A stretch of DNA of 62,206 nt from Mesoaciditoga lauensis cd-1655R = DSM 25116 (GTDB lineage Bacteria; Thermotogota; Thermotogae; Mesoaciditogales; Mesoaciditogaceae): assembly GCF_000745455.1 (NCBI RefSeq), contig NZ_JQJI01000010.1, positions 1 to 62,206 on the forward strand. The letters run 5' to 3'. The translations under genes and the position numbers were made by a program. A model generated the notes under the pieces. The model did not search any database. It saw only the letters and a list, made by a program, of their open reading frames with translations, and was not told the DNA's origin. Shown one piece after another: positions 24,759 through 33,374 of the stretch. Position 1 is the first letter of the stretch, and every line of letters starts with the position of its first letter.

Positions 24759-25688
24759 TTACCTTAGCATGTATTTGCCAGCGTTGTCGTACATGACTTT
24801 TCCATCTATTTCCAGAAGTGTAAGTTTTTCATTTAAAGTTGAAGTTTGGATTTTCAAGGCCATTTGCAATTCTTCTATACTTTTTGGTCCCTCTTTTAAG
24901 GTTAGAATTATACGATCGCTTTCTTGATCCTTTGCATCAATTGAAGCATCAGAAAAAGAGAGATATTCAAATTCATTCAACACATCTTCAAAAGATGTTA
25001 CACATTTTGCACCATTTTTTATCAGGTTGTTCGTTCCTTCGCTCGTTTTCGAAAAAATTTCTCCTGGTACCGCAAAGACTTCTCTGCCTTCTTCTAAAGC
25101 CAGTCTGGCCGTTATCAAAGAGCCGCTTCTTTTTGCGGCCTCAACAACTACAACTCCCATAGAAAGTCCGACTATTATGCGATTTCTTTTTGGAAAAGTC
25201 CATTTTTGCGGTTTGGTACCAAAGGGGAATTCACTTATTATGCAACCTTTTTCGGCAATTTCTTCAAAAACGCGTTTGTTGGCTAAAGGATAAACAATGT
25301 CTATTCCATTTCCGAGGACGGCGACCGTTTTTCCAACTTTTAGAGCACCAACATGTGCTGAAGAATCCACCCCATAAGCCAAACCGCTGACGATCGTTAC
25401 TGAGTAGCGTGCCAAATCACGAGCCAAATTCATGGCCACCATTTTTCCGTAAGAAGTAGCTTTTCTTGAGCCCACTATGGCTATTGAGAAATCTTTTAAA
25501 ATGTCCACTCTTCCCTTCGCATACAGAATAAGTGGAGGTTCGTGAATTCGGGAAAGAGCTACTGGATATCTTTCATCCCCTATTGGTATGAGAGTTACTC
25601 CCAATTTTTGCGCCATTTCCATTTCTCTTTCGACTTCTTTAACGTTTGAAGTTTTTAAAACTGAAAAAAGCGCTTCTTCTACTTTCAT
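24759..25688 (-). CDS. dprA: DNA-processing protein DprA
   Basis: Loads RecA on incoming single-stranded DNA during transformation. The 309-residue protein has the DprA Rossmann core (IPIGDERYPVALSRIHEPPLILYAKG; IAIVGSRKATSYGK; VSGLAYGVDSSAHVGAL; GKTVAVLGNGIDIVYPLANKRVF; SEFPFGTKPQKWTFPKRNRIIVGLS; EGREVFAVPGEIF) and a C-terminal winged helix (about 250-309). Its ATG overlaps the mutL stop by four bases. With the repeat-rich genome it suggests natural competence is possible, though no com genes are in view. Confidence 0.95.
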   Translation of the reverse strand: MKVEEALFSVLKTSNVKEVEREMEMAQKLGVTLIPIGDERYPVALSRIHEPPLILYAKGRVDILKDFSIAIVGSRKATSYGKMVAMNLARDLARYSVTIVSGLAYGVDSSAHVGALKVGKTVAVLGNGIDIVYPLANKRVFEEIAEKGCIISEFPFGTKPQKWTFPKRNRIIVGLSMGVVVVEAAKRSGSLITARLALEEGREVFAVPGEIFSKTSEGTNNLIKNGAKCVTSFEDVLNEFEYLSFSDASIDAKDQESDRIILTLKEGPKSIEELQMALKIQTSTLNEKLTLLEIDGKVMYDNAGKYMLR

Positions 25689-27457
25689 CTTCCGAAATAC
25701 CTATCCAATCTTTTGAAATCTAAAGAATAAACCAGAGGCCTTCCGTGAGGACATGACCAAACTTCCAGTTCATCCATTTTTCTCAGAAGTTCATGAATCT
25801 CTTCTGGAGATACCTTTTCTTCACTTTTCACCGCCGCTTTACACGCAAGCGTTGCAAAGAAGCTGTCTCTGGGGTCTTTGGCAAAAGATAAATGAAATGC
25901 CTCTAAAACCTCCACGAATACCTCTTTCCAATCCAAATCCCTCTTTATTTGCGGAACGCCTATTAACTCATCGCCAGACCATTCAAAGCCAAAAGCCCTT
26001 ATTTCCTCTTTTTTCTCTTCGAGAAGTTCTCGTTGAACTTGAGTCAAATTGAGTTTTACAGGTACAACAAGCTTTTGGGAAGTTTTAATGGGATGTTTCT
26101 TGAATTCGTCGTAAAGGATTCTTTCATGAGCTGCATGCATATCCACAAGATACAAAGCACTTTCCGATTCACAAGCTATGTACCTTCCATGAAGTATCCC
26201 CAACACTTTCGATTCGGAAAGGCGTTCTCGTTTAGGGTTTTCTTCACGTGGCAACAACGATTCGTTCCTTCTTTTAAAATCCACCCCCATTTCGAAGGGA
26301 AAGGGATTGTTTGGAGCCCTCTTCTCTTCGCGTTCATTTCCCTGGAAGGATGGCCCTTTGGCAACGGTTGAATTCGTATTTGGTGAAGTGGGTGAATATG
26401 ACGAATCAGAGGTCGAAAAAGAAGAACGAAATGAAGGCTCTTCTTCCACCTTTGAAGGTTCTTCTTGTTGGGGAATATGGAAAACGCTGGGGGAAGCGAG
26501 CGCTTTTTTTACGGCTGAAACCACCATTGAGAATATCTTCGAATTGTCACTGAACTTGACCTCGAGTTTTTGAGGATGAACATTCACGTCAACAAGCTGG
26601 GGAGGCAATTCTATGAACAAAACGGCAGTTGGAAATTCTCCCTTTTTCAAATGTTCCGCGTATCCCGTCTCGATGGCTTTCATTAAAAGACCGCTTCTGA
26701 CATAACGACCGTTGACGAAGATGATCTCATTTGTTCTGTTTTTCTTTCCCACGTAAGGCGGAGACACGTAACCATGGATTCTAACTCCACCAAAAAACGA
26801 ATCCACTTCCACCAGTTCCACATCTGCAAGGACAGATTTTATCTTTCGATCTATCGAAATGCCTTTCTTCATGTTGAATATCTGTTGACCATCTCGGTGA
26901 TAATGAAATTCTACATCGTGCGATAGAATGAATTTTTGAATTATTTCGGTCACCATTCTTGTTTCGACAGAAGCGGAGCTCAAGAACTTTCTTCTTGCGG
27001 GAACGTTGAAAAAGAGATCGGAAACGATTATCCTTGTTCCCTTGCCTTTTGCGACTGTTTTGATTTCCCCAATTTTTCCGCCTATCACTTCTATTGAAGC
27101 TCCAAGTTCACCCGCTTGCGAAGTTTCTATGTGCATCTTTGAAACGGCACCGATAGATGCGAGCGCTTCGCCTCTGAATCCGTACGAGTGTATCTCAAAC
27201 AGATCCTCGAATTTCTTTATTTTAGATGTGGTATGGGGCAAAACGGCTATTTTTAAATCATCGCTAGACATACCAATGCCGTTATCCTCAACGACTATCT
27301 TTGACTTACCGCCGTTGTAAATTTCAACTTTTATCTTATCGGCTTGGGCATCCAAACTGTTTTCTATCAATTCTTTTATCACGGATGATGGGTGATCTAC
27401 AACTTCACCCGCCGCAATCCTTCTTACAACCTCAGGTGGCAATTCAACTATTGGCAC
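25685..27457 (-). CDS. mutL: DNA mismatch repair protein MutL
   Basis: Links mismatch recognition by MutS to strand removal. The 590-residue protein has the GHKL ATPase N-domain (VVRRIAAGEVVDHPSSVIKELIENSLDA; VEDNGIGM; HTTSKI; YGFRGEALASI), a low-complexity linker (about 340-410) and a C-terminal endonuclease domain: DMHAAHERILYDE (residue 439 on, Met for the usual Gln of DQHA), ACKAAVKSEEKV and CPHGRP. It is therefore a nicking-type MutL. GTG is the start, 9 bases after GGAGG, and the gene overlaps rlmB by 14 bases and dprA by 4. mutS is not in the window. Confidence 0.96.
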   Translation of the reverse strand: MPIVELPPEVVRRIAAGEVVDHPSSVIKELIENSLDAQADKIKVEIYNGGKSKIVVEDNGIGMSSDDLKIAVLPHTTSKIKKFEDLFEIHSYGFRGEALASIGAVSKMHIETSQAGELGASIEVIGGKIGEIKTVAKGKGTRIIVSDLFFNVPARRKFLSSASVETRMVTEIIQKFILSHDVEFHYHRDGQQIFNMKKGISIDRKIKSVLADVELVEVDSFFGGVRIHGYVSPPYVGKKNRTNEIIFVNGRYVRSGLLMKAIETGYAEHLKKGEFPTAVLFIELPPQLVDVNVHPQKLEVKFSDNSKIFSMVVSAVKKALASPSVFHIPQQEEPSKVEEEPSFRSSFSTSDSSYSPTSPNTNSTVAKGPSFQGNEREEKRAPNNPFPFEMGVDFKRRNESLLPREENPKRERLSESKVLGILHGRYIACESESALYLVDMHAAHERILYDEFKKHPIKTSQKLVVPVKLNLTQVQRELLEEKKEEIRAFGFEWSGDELIGVPQIKRDLDWKEVFVEVLEAFHLSFAKDPRDSFFATLACKAAVKSEEKVSPEEIHELLRKMDELEVWSCPHGRPLVYSLDFKRLDRYFGR

Positions 27458-28172
27458 TTCTTCTCGCCTCCATCACACGAAATGCCATTATCGCTACGCT
27501 AACGGAAACATTCAAAGAATCCATCTTTCTTGCCATAGGAATGGAAATTTTCCCATCACTTTTCTCTATAAGTAATTTTCTCACCCCATCTCCCTCATTT
27601 CCAAAAATGAGGGCTATCGGTCCGCGAAGATCCATCTTGTCATAAGGAATTCCATCCATTACCGCTGAATAAACCCACACACCTCTTTTTTTCAATTCTT
27701 CAACGCTTCTTGCGAGATTCTTTTCAACGCAAATCGGCATTTTGAAGGCATATCCGGCAGATGTCTTCAAAACCGCAGGCGTGACAGGGCATCCTCCTCT
27801 TTCTGGAATTATGATGAAATCCACTCCCGATCCATACGCGCTTCTTATGATGGCACCGAAGTTATGAGGATCCTGAACTCTATCCAAAATGAGGATAAAG
27901 GGATCATGATCGATTCTTTTTAAAATCTCCTGGGTGTCGCTGTAATTGTATGTTTTAACCTTAGCGGCTATTCCCTGATGATCTTTAGAATGGGAAATCG
28001 CATCCAACTTCTTCTCATCAACTTTTTCTATGGTGATCTTCAGATGTCGAATATGGTTTTCGAGTTGCTTCATCTCTTGCGAAAGATTTTTTGAATCCAC
28101 CATGTAAACTCTGCTAAGATGCACTTTGGCATTAAGAGCCTCTTTTATGACATTTCTTCCGTAAATTATCAT
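27444..28172 (-). CDS. rlmB: SpoU/TrmH-family rRNA 2'-O-ribose methyltransferase (RlmB-like)
   Basis: Methylates a 23S rRNA ribose using S-adenosylmethionine. The 242-residue protein has an N-terminal L30e-like substrate domain (MIIYGRNVIKEALNAKVHLSRVYMVDS) and the trefoil-knot SPOUT domain with motifs LDRVQDPHNFGAIIRSAYGSGVD, ALIFGNEGDGVRKLL and ISIPMARKMDSLNVSVSVAIMAF. ATG 28170-28172 follows AAAGGA. It is the first gene of the ten-gene chain running to moeA. The exact rRNA position (Gm2251 as in RlmB) is inferred from the family. Confidence 0.92.
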   Translation of the reverse strand: MIIYGRNVIKEALNAKVHLSRVYMVDSKNLSQEMKQLENHIRHLKITIEKVDEKKLDAISHSKDHQGIAAKVKTYNYSDTQEILKRIDHDPFILILDRVQDPHNFGAIIRSAYGSGVDFIIIPERGGCPVTPAVLKTSAGYAFKMPICVEKNLARSVEELKKRGVWVYSAVMDGIPYDKMDLRGPIALIFGNEGDGVRKLLIEKSDGKISIPMARKMDSLNVSVSVAIMAFRVMEARRSANS

Positions 28173-28324
28173 CTTTTTTCCTTTCAAATAATCTTTTGAT
28201 TTGTTAAAATTTTCATGTGTGCTTTGTCAAAGTTATCAGAATTTTGCCAATTTAGAATTCGTGAATTTCAAGGCGTTTTTCTTCTAACACATAAGCATTT
28301 TAACATGAAAGGAAGTGTACAAAT

Positions 28325-28738
28325 ATGAACTTCGAAGAAATAAGAGTTGGTGATTTCAAAGAAGTTAGCTCTGTTGTAAGCGATGAAATGGTAAGAACAT
28401 TTGCGAAAATAACTGGTGATAACAATCCTCTTCACTTAGATGAGGAGTTCGCTAAAAAAACAATTTTTAAAAGGAGGATAGCCCATGGAATGTTGGTGGC
28501 CTCCCTCATTTCCAAAGTGTTAGGGCAAGATTTTCCTGGTGCTGGTACGATTTACGTATCCCAAAATGTGAAATTCAGAAAGCCTGTTTACGTGGGAGAT
28601 GAGGTCAAAATACATGTTGAGGTAAAGGGGAAAAACGAAGAGAAACGACGCCTTTATCTCATAACGGATGTTTTTGATGGTGATGTGAAAGTTATTTCAG
28701 GAGAAGCCGAAGTCTATCTTCCAAAAAGTGGTGAATAG
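28325..28738 (+). CDS. phaJ: MaoC-like (R)-specific enoyl-CoA hydratase
   Basis: A 137-residue hot-dog protein with the hydratase-2 motif: the catalytic Asp and His in TGDNNPLHLDEEFAKKT and RIAHGMLVASLISKVLG. Such enzymes hydrate crotonyl-CoA to (R)-3-hydroxybutyryl-CoA. Crotonyl-CoA is the product of the kal-encoded deaminase at 31645-32052, so a role in C4-CoA metabolism is plausible; a role in another acyl-CoA pathway is equally compatible. It is a single-gene unit with GGAAG 9 bases before the ATG, divergent from rlmB. The 28188-28324 gap must hold both promoters. Confidence 0.88.
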   Translation: MNFEEIRVGDFKEVSSVVSDEMVRTFAKITGDNNPLHLDEEFAKKTIFKRRIAHGMLVASLISKVLGQDFPGAGTIYVSQNVKFRKPVYVGDEVKIHVEVKGKNEEKRRLYLITDVFDGDVKVISGEAEVYLPKSGE

Positions 28739-28754
28739 TGAAAAGATAACAATC

Positions 28755-28924
28755 AATCATCCTCAACCTGTGCGTCAATGTTGCAAAGTATTTCAAAAAA
28801 GGATTAAACCCCGCCCTCGAAGTACTTGTCAGAACATATGAGCATTCCCATGTTCTTATAGAGAATTTTTGTAATGTTTCTTGTAATATCTTTCATGATG
28901 TTCGCATACAACATGAGAATCATC
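28755..28924 (-). repeat. MITE-like element, family A, internally deleted, exact 7-bp target duplication
   Basis: The element spans 28762-28917 (156 bp) and is flanked by AATCATC at 28755-28761 and 28918-28924. It keeps both terminal inverted repeats (CTCAACCTGTGCGTCAATGT and GTTCGCATACAACATGAG) but has lost the central 200 bp, joining GTCAGAACATATGAGC to the distal arm. With the following terminator it explains the 336-base gap at 28739-29074. Confidence 0.88.
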
Positions 28925-28993
28925 GCTGTTCATGCAAGAAATGTGCGCTGTCGTCAATGCGAATGCTTATTTTCTTTTCAATTTCAAGAACCT

Positions 28994-29025
28994 AAAAACA
29001 TCCCTTCCCTCATCGGGGAAGGGAT
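28994..29025 (-). terminator. Intrinsic terminator after the envelope-protein gene
   Basis: ATCCCTTCCC (29000-29009) pairs with GGGAAGGGAT (29016-29025), followed on the minus strand by TGTTTTTAGG. It lies about 50 bases after the stop of the gene at 29075-29542. Confidence 0.82.
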
Positions 29026-29074
29026 TTAAGTTAAGTGGGGGAATCAAACTCAAAAAATGTTGAAATTCAAACAA

Positions 29075-29542
29075 TCAGAAACGGTAGAAAAAGCCGGATG
29101 ATGTATCAAGAGCCATTCCGTAATTTGAAACGGCTAATCCTAGAGCTGCATACCACATTATCTTTCCTTCTATGAAATCGCTATCCCAATCGAAAATCAG
29201 AGCCGGCCCTATGAAACCACCAAAAGCGGTGTAATAGGCGAAGCTAACTCCAGCCGAGGCTACAGCTCCCCAATTGATGGCGAGATTTCCGATTTTTTTG
29301 CCTTCGCTGCTTGTACCCATATCAACGCTGTAAATGGTTCCCATTCTCATTCCACCACCGACTATAACTCCTAATGGGAAAGAAAGTCCGGCGTAAGCGA
29401 AAGTTGTATCACTCAAATCAGTCCCTATTGAAATGGCCCCATAACCCGTTGTGTTATAGGTAAATCCGACCATCATGCCACTGAATCCCACCGCACCTAC
29501 CAAAATTGTAAGTATTCCAAGTGCTATTAGACTCTTCTTCAC
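29075..29542 (-). CDS. Small exported, probably outer-envelope, beta-barrel-like protein
   Basis: A 155-residue protein with a signal peptide (MKKSLIALGILTILVGAVGFSG) and a glycine- and aromatic-rich body of alternating hydrophobic strands (VGFTYNTTGYGAISIG, AYAGLSFPLGVIVGGGMRMG, AVASAGVSFAYYTAFGGFIGPALIF), ending in FFYRF. A terminal aromatic residue after alternating strands is typical of outer-membrane beta-barrels. It starts at GTG after AGGAGGG. No family is recognised; it may be part of the outer 'toga' layer if the host is a thermotogan. Confidence 0.65.
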   Translation of the reverse strand: MKKSLIALGILTILVGAVGFSGMMVGFTYNTTGYGAISIGTDLSDTTFAYAGLSFPLGVIVGGGMRMGTIYSVDMGTSSEGKKIGNLAINWGAVASAGVSFAYYTAFGGFIGPALIFDWDSDFIEGKIMWYAALGLAVSNYGMALDTSSGFFYRF

Positions 29543-29645
29543 TCCAATCCCTCCTTTTTTAGATGTTATTAAATTATATCATAAATAATAATAGATTATG
29601 AATGTTACGTGTATAGTTGCACATTTTTCTTAATTTTCTTAACTT

Positions 29646-29676
29646 TTGAGTTTTGTGCAAAACAAAATGATATAAT
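29646..29676 (+). promoter_or_regulatory. Probable promoter of thrS
   Basis: A consensus -10 TATAAT lies at 29671-29676. The best -35 is TTGAGT at 29646-29651 with a long 19-base spacer. No T-box structure is visible in the short leader. Confidence 0.4.
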
Positions 29677-29710
29677 AACGAAAGTTAATTTTGAAATGGG
29701 GTGGTTCGTT

Positions 29711-31645
29711 TTGGTGATTTTGAAATTTCAAGGAAAAGAATACACGGTAGAACCTGCAACTTTAAAGGAAATGGTCAATAAAGCTGGAGTTCCACAAAGC
29801 AATGAAATAATAGGTGGAAAAGTCGGGAAAAAGATCGTCGATCTTTTTTACACTCCACAAGATGGTGAAACGATAGAGCTTTTGAATCTTGAATCTCCAG
29901 AAGCCCCGGACATCTACAGACATACAATGGCTCACATAATGGCGCAAGCTGTTCAAAGACTGTACAAAGATGCTAAATTTGCAATAGGCCCAACCATAGA
30001 AAATGGGTTCTATTACGACATAGACCTTCCACAAACCTTAAACGAGGAAGATTTGAAGCGAATAGAAAAAGAGATGAAAAAGATAATCAAGGAAAATATT
30101 CCTCTTGAGCGTTTCGAAATGAATCCAGAAGAGGCTATTCGTTTTTTTGAAGAAAAAGATCAACCGTACAAAGTGGAGCTTATAAAAGATTTGGTGAACG
30201 ATCTCAACGTTGAAAGCGTGAGTTTGTATCGACAAAAAGACTTCACGGATTTGTGCCGTGGGCCTCATCTTCCATCCACGGGGTTGGTAAAACATTTCAA
30301 ACTTTTAAGCGTTTCGGGAGCCTATTGGCGAGGCGATGAACATAACAAAATGCTTCAAAGGATATATGGAACGGCTTTCTATAAAAAAGAAGACTTGGAA
30401 GACTACCTGCACATGCTTGAAGAAGCCGAAAAAAGAGACCACAGGAAACTCGGACCTCAATTGGATCTTTTCTCCCTTCATTCAGATGTCGCTCCTGGCA
30501 TGATATTCTTTCATCCCAACGGAACCATATTGAGAAGGGAATTGGAGAATTACTGGCGCCAAGAGCATAGAAAAGCTGGATACGTTGAAGTCATAACCCC
30601 TATGGTTATGAGTGAAACGCTGTGGAGACAGTCAGGCCATTGGGATCATTATAGAGATAACATGTACTTCACGGAAAAAGATGGTCAACATTACGCCATA
30701 AAGCCAATGAATTGCCCGGGACACATAATGATATACAAGAGCTCTTCGCACAGTTATAGAGATTTGCCTTTGAGAATGTGCGAATTGGGAACCGTCCATA
30801 GATATGAAAGAAGTGGAGTTGTTCACGGGCTATTTAGGGCACGCGCTTTTACCCAGGATGATGCCCATATATTCTGTACTCCAGAACAGATAGAATCGGA
30901 AATAGTTGGTGTTGTAAATCTCATAGACAAAACTTACAAACTCTTTGGCTTCCCTTATAAGGTAGAACTATCCACGAAACCAGATGACGCCATGGGTTCA
31001 GATGAAATATGGGAAACATCCACGTCCGCTTTGAAAAAGGCGTTGGAGCATCTCGGAATGGATTACCAGATAAACGAGGGAGACGGTGCCTTTTACGGAC
31101 CGAAAATAGATTTCCACGTGCGCGATTCCATAGGAAGGACATGGCAGTGTGCCACCATCCAGCTTGATTTTCTCATGCCGGAAAGATTTGATTTAACGTA
31201 CACCGGTTCAGATAACGTTGAACACAGACCAGTTATGATTCACAGGGTTATATATGGCTCACTTGAAAGATTCATAGGCATATTGATCGAACATTACGCT
31301 GGGGCTTTCCCCACCTGGATAGCGCCTGTTCAGGCAACAGTTTTGCCAATTTCTGATAAGAACGTTGAGTATGCAAAAAAGGTCTTTGAAAAGCTTGAAA
31401 ATGCGGGCATAAGGGCATCGCTTGACGACAGATCTCAGAAAATTGGATACAAAATAAGAGAAGCCCAACTTAAAAAGGTTCCTTACATGCTTGTTGTCGG
31501 AAAAAAAGAAGAAGAAAGTGAAACTGTAGCAGTAAGAATGCGAAGTGGAACCGATTTGGGAACCATGAAAATCGAAGATTTCGTTGAAAAGGTAAAAAAG
31601 GAGATATCCGAAAAATCTCAAAATTCGATCTTTGAGGTGAAATAA
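29711..31645 (+). CDS. thrS: Threonyl-tRNA synthetase
   Basis: Charges tRNA-Thr and edits mischarged serine. The protein (about 644 residues) has a TGS domain ([20 protein letters not shown]), the editing domain with [11 protein letters not shown] and the distal Cys/His, class II motifs ([73 protein letters not shown]), the zinc-ligand MNCPGH, and the C-terminal anticodon domain. A longer frame starts upstream, but TTG 29711 or GTG 29714, just after GGGGTGG, gives the family N-terminus. Its stop overlaps the next ATG (TAATG), linking it to kal and kce. Confidence 0.96.
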   Translation: MVILKFQGKEYTVEPATLKEMVNKAGVPQSNEIIGGKVGKKIVDLFYTPQDGETIELLNLESPEAPDIYRHTMAHIMAQAVQRLYKDAKFAIGPTIENGFYYDIDLPQTLNEEDLKRIEKEMKKIIKENIPLERFEMNPEEAIRFFEEKDQPYKVELIKDLVNDLNVESVSLYRQKDFTDLCRGPHLPSTGLVKHFKLLSVSGAYWRGDEHNKMLQRIYGTAFYKKEDLEDYLHMLEEAEKRDHRKLGPQLDLFSLHSDVAPGMIFFHPNGTILRRELENYWRQEHRKAGYVEVITPMVMSETLWRQSGHWDHYRDNMYFTEKDGQHYAIKPMNCPGHIMIYKSSSHSYRDLPLRMCELGTVHRYERSGVVHGLFRARAFTQDDAHIFCTPEQIESEIVGVVNLIDKTYKLFGFPYKVELSTKPDDAMGSDEIWETSTSALKKALEHLGMDYQINEGDGAFYGPKIDFHVRDSIGRTWQCATIQLDFLMPERFDLTYTGSDNVEHRPVMIHRVIYGSLERFIGILIEHYAGAFPTWIAPVQATVLPISDKNVEYAKKVFEKLENAGIRASLDDRSQKIGYKIREAQLKKVPYMLVVGKKEEESETVAVRMRSGTDLGTMKIEDFVEKVKKEISEKSQNSIFEVK

Positions 31646-32052
31646 TGGCATACGAAGACTGGAAGAATCCACCACTTCTGCGCGTGCGAATATCGGAAGC
31701 GGATGTTCATTATGCTGGCGGTTTGGTGGACGGTGCAAAATTGATGCAATTTTTTGGAGATGTGGCCACTGAATTGCTTATAAGAAACGATGGAGATGAA
31801 GGGCTTTTCAGGGCTTACGATATGGTCGAATTTCTTAATCCAGTTCACGCTGGTGATTACATAGAAGTATATGGTAAAATCGTCAGTGTGGGAAGAACAT
31901 CCCGAAAGATGATTTTCGAGGCTTTCAAAGTTATATCCCCTGTTGAAGCGGGAAGTTCGGCTTGTGACGTGCTTGAGCATCCTGTTCTTGTGGCCAAAGC
32001 AAGCGGAACGTGTGTTGTGCCGTTTAACAAACAAAGAAAAAAAGGTGATTAA
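31645..32052 (+). CDS. kal: 3-aminobutyryl-CoA ammonia-lyase (Kal-like)
   Basis: Deaminates L-3-aminobutyryl-CoA to crotonyl-CoA in lysine fermentation. A 135-residue hot-dog protein: [79 protein letters not shown], which resembles the small Kal enzymes of Clostridium and Fusobacterium. The ATG overlaps the thrS stop, with GAGGTG upstream. The gene directly behind it, kce, is the usual partner, which supports the call. A general thioesterase would be the alternative without that neighbour. Confidence 0.85.
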   Translation: MAYEDWKNPPLLRVRISEADVHYAGGLVDGAKLMQFFGDVATELLIRNDGDEGLFRAYDMVEFLNPVHAGDYIEVYGKIVSVGRTSRKMIFEAFKVISPVEAGSSACDVLEHPVLVAKASGTCVVPFNKQRKKGD

Positions 32053-32054
32053 CG

Positions 32055-32870
32055 GTGAAAAAATTGATCATCACCGCAGCCGTTTGTGGTGCGGAGGTTA
32101 CCAGAGAACAAACTCCTTACATACCCATAACACCTGAAGAAATAGCACAAGAAGCTTGTTTAGCTAGAAAAGCAGGAGCTTCTATAATACATGTTCACGT
32201 TAGAGATAAAGAAGGCAAACCCACTCAAGATGTCAACGTTTTTAAGGAAGTTGTAAACCTTATTCGTTCCAACTGTCCAGATGTGATAATTCAAGTATCA
32301 ACAGGCGGAGCCGTGGGAATGAGTGCCCAGGAGAGGCTGCAGTCAATTTACTCGAACCCAGAAATGGCAACACTGGATGTTGGAACAACAAATTTTGGCG
32401 ATGATATATTCGTAAACGATTTGCCCTTGATAAGGCTCTTTGCGAAAGAAATGAGCGAAAAAGGCATCATGCCAGAATTTGAATGCTTTGAAATTGGACA
32501 TATTTACAACGCATTGCGCGTCGTAAAAGAAGGACTTATAAAAGGGCATCTTCATTTTGATTTTGTTTTAGGTGTACCTGGTGCATGTCCAGCAGATGTT
32601 AGAAATCTTGTTAGGATGGTAGATTCCATTCCCCAAGATGCAAGTTGGACTGTCGCCGGTGTTGGAAGACATGAATTTCCCATGGCCGCCCATGCTATCG
32701 CGATGGGAGGACATGTTAGGGTAGGCCTGGAAGACAACATATATCTTTCTAAAGGAATTTTGGCAAAGTCTAACGCAGAGTTGGTCAAAAGAGCTGTGGA
32801 AATGGCAAGAGCAATTGGACGTGAAATCGCAACACCAGATGAAGCTAGAGAAATTTTAGGTTTGAAATGA
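32055..32870 (+). CDS. kce: 3-keto-5-aminohexanoate cleavage enzyme
   Basis: Exchanges 3-keto-5-aminohexanoate and acetyl-CoA for 3-aminobutyryl-CoA and acetoacetate. The 271-residue TIM-barrel protein (DUF849/BKACE family) has the zinc-binding HVHVRD, DVIIQVSTGGAVGMSAQERL, TLDVGTTNFGD, PEFECFEIGHIYN, FVLGVPGACPADVRNL and the final His-rich VGRHEFPMAAHAIAMGGHVRVGLEDN. The family acts on several beta-keto acids; Kce is chosen because kal lies 2 bases upstream. It starts with GTG after AAGGTG. Its acetoacetate product is a substrate for the atoDA-type transferase at 14607-15913. Confidence 0.9.
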   Translation: MKKLIITAAVCGAEVTREQTPYIPITPEEIAQEACLARKAGASIIHVHVRDKEGKPTQDVNVFKEVVNLIRSNCPDVIIQVSTGGAVGMSAQERLQSIYSNPEMATLDVGTTNFGDDIFVNDLPLIRLFAKEMSEKGIMPEFECFEIGHIYNALRVVKEGLIKGHLHFDFVLGVPGACPADVRNLVRMVDSIPQDASWTVAGVGRHEFPMAAHAIAMGGHVRVGLEDNIYLSKGILAKSNAELVKRAVEMARAIGREIATPDEAREILGLK

Positions 32871-32898
32871 ACCTTATTTAAAATCAAAACAATTCAGG

Positions 32899-32929
32899 AA
32901 GGAGGTGGCCGTCTAACAAGACGGAAATG
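32899..32929 (+). promoter_or_regulatory. Shine-Dalgarno - hairpin - start codon of yajC
   Basis: AAGGAGGTGG (32899-32908) is followed at once by CCGTC-TAACAA-GACGG (32909-32924), a perfect 5-bp hairpin, then AA and ATG ATG (32927, 32930). The Shine-Dalgarno would be too far away unless the hairpin is folded. Confidence 0.6.
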
Positions 32930-33328
32930 ATGTTTGAAAACTTTGTCGCATTTGCAGATGCATCTGCAAAAAAAGCTGCTCCAACAACCGCAACCAGTGG
33001 AGGTTTTTCCTCTGGGACTATAAGCATGGTCGTGTGGCTTGTTGTTTTGGGAGCCCTTTTCTATTTCATGCTTGTTTATCCCCAGAAAAAGCGCAGTAAG
33101 AGTTTCAATCAAATGATGAGTAATCTCAAAAAAGGAGATACCGTTATAACAATCGGAGGTATCGTTGGAAAAGTTACCGATATCAAAGATAAGACCATCA
33201 AGATCAAAACAGCAGGTAACGATCTTGAAATAACCAAACGTTCTGTTGCATCCATAATGAAAGGTAGCAACAACGGCGGTAACGACGATGGAAACAAAGA
33301 AAACTCGAAATCCGATATCATAAAATAA
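32930..33328 (+). CDS. yajC: Sec translocase accessory protein YajC
   Basis: A 132-residue single-span membrane protein: short N-terminus, membrane helix SMVVWLVVLGALFYFMLVYP, the YajC hallmark PQKKRSKSFNQMMSNLKKGDTVITIGGIVGKVTDIKDKTIKIKTAGNDLEITKRSVASI, and a hydrophilic tail. It associates with SecDF, which follows directly. The start is one of two adjacent ATGs (32927 or 32930) beyond a hairpin. It lies 59 bases after kce. Confidence 0.95.
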   Translation: MFENFVAFADASAKKAAPTTATSGGFSSGTISMVVWLVVLGALFYFMLVYPQKKRSKSFNQMMSNLKKGDTVITIGGIVGKVTDIKDKTIKIKTAGNDLEITKRSVASIMKGSNNGGNDDGNKENSKSDIIK

Positions 33329-33338
33329 TACTGATAAC

Positions 33339-33374
33339 AGGGGGTGTGAAAGGGTTTAGACCCTTCTGAAAATG
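33339..33374 (+). promoter_or_regulatory. Shine-Dalgarno - hairpin - start codon of secD
   Basis: AGGGGGTG (33339-33346) is followed by AAGGGT-TTAG-ACCCTT (33350-33365), a perfect 6-bp stem, then TCTGAAA-like spacer and ATG 33372. The unfolded distance is about 27 bases; with the stem folded it is about 11. Confidence 0.55.

Noticed and set aside
29543-29710. T-box leader for thrS
   Set aside because: The leader after the -10 is only about 30 bases, with no antiterminator or terminator.
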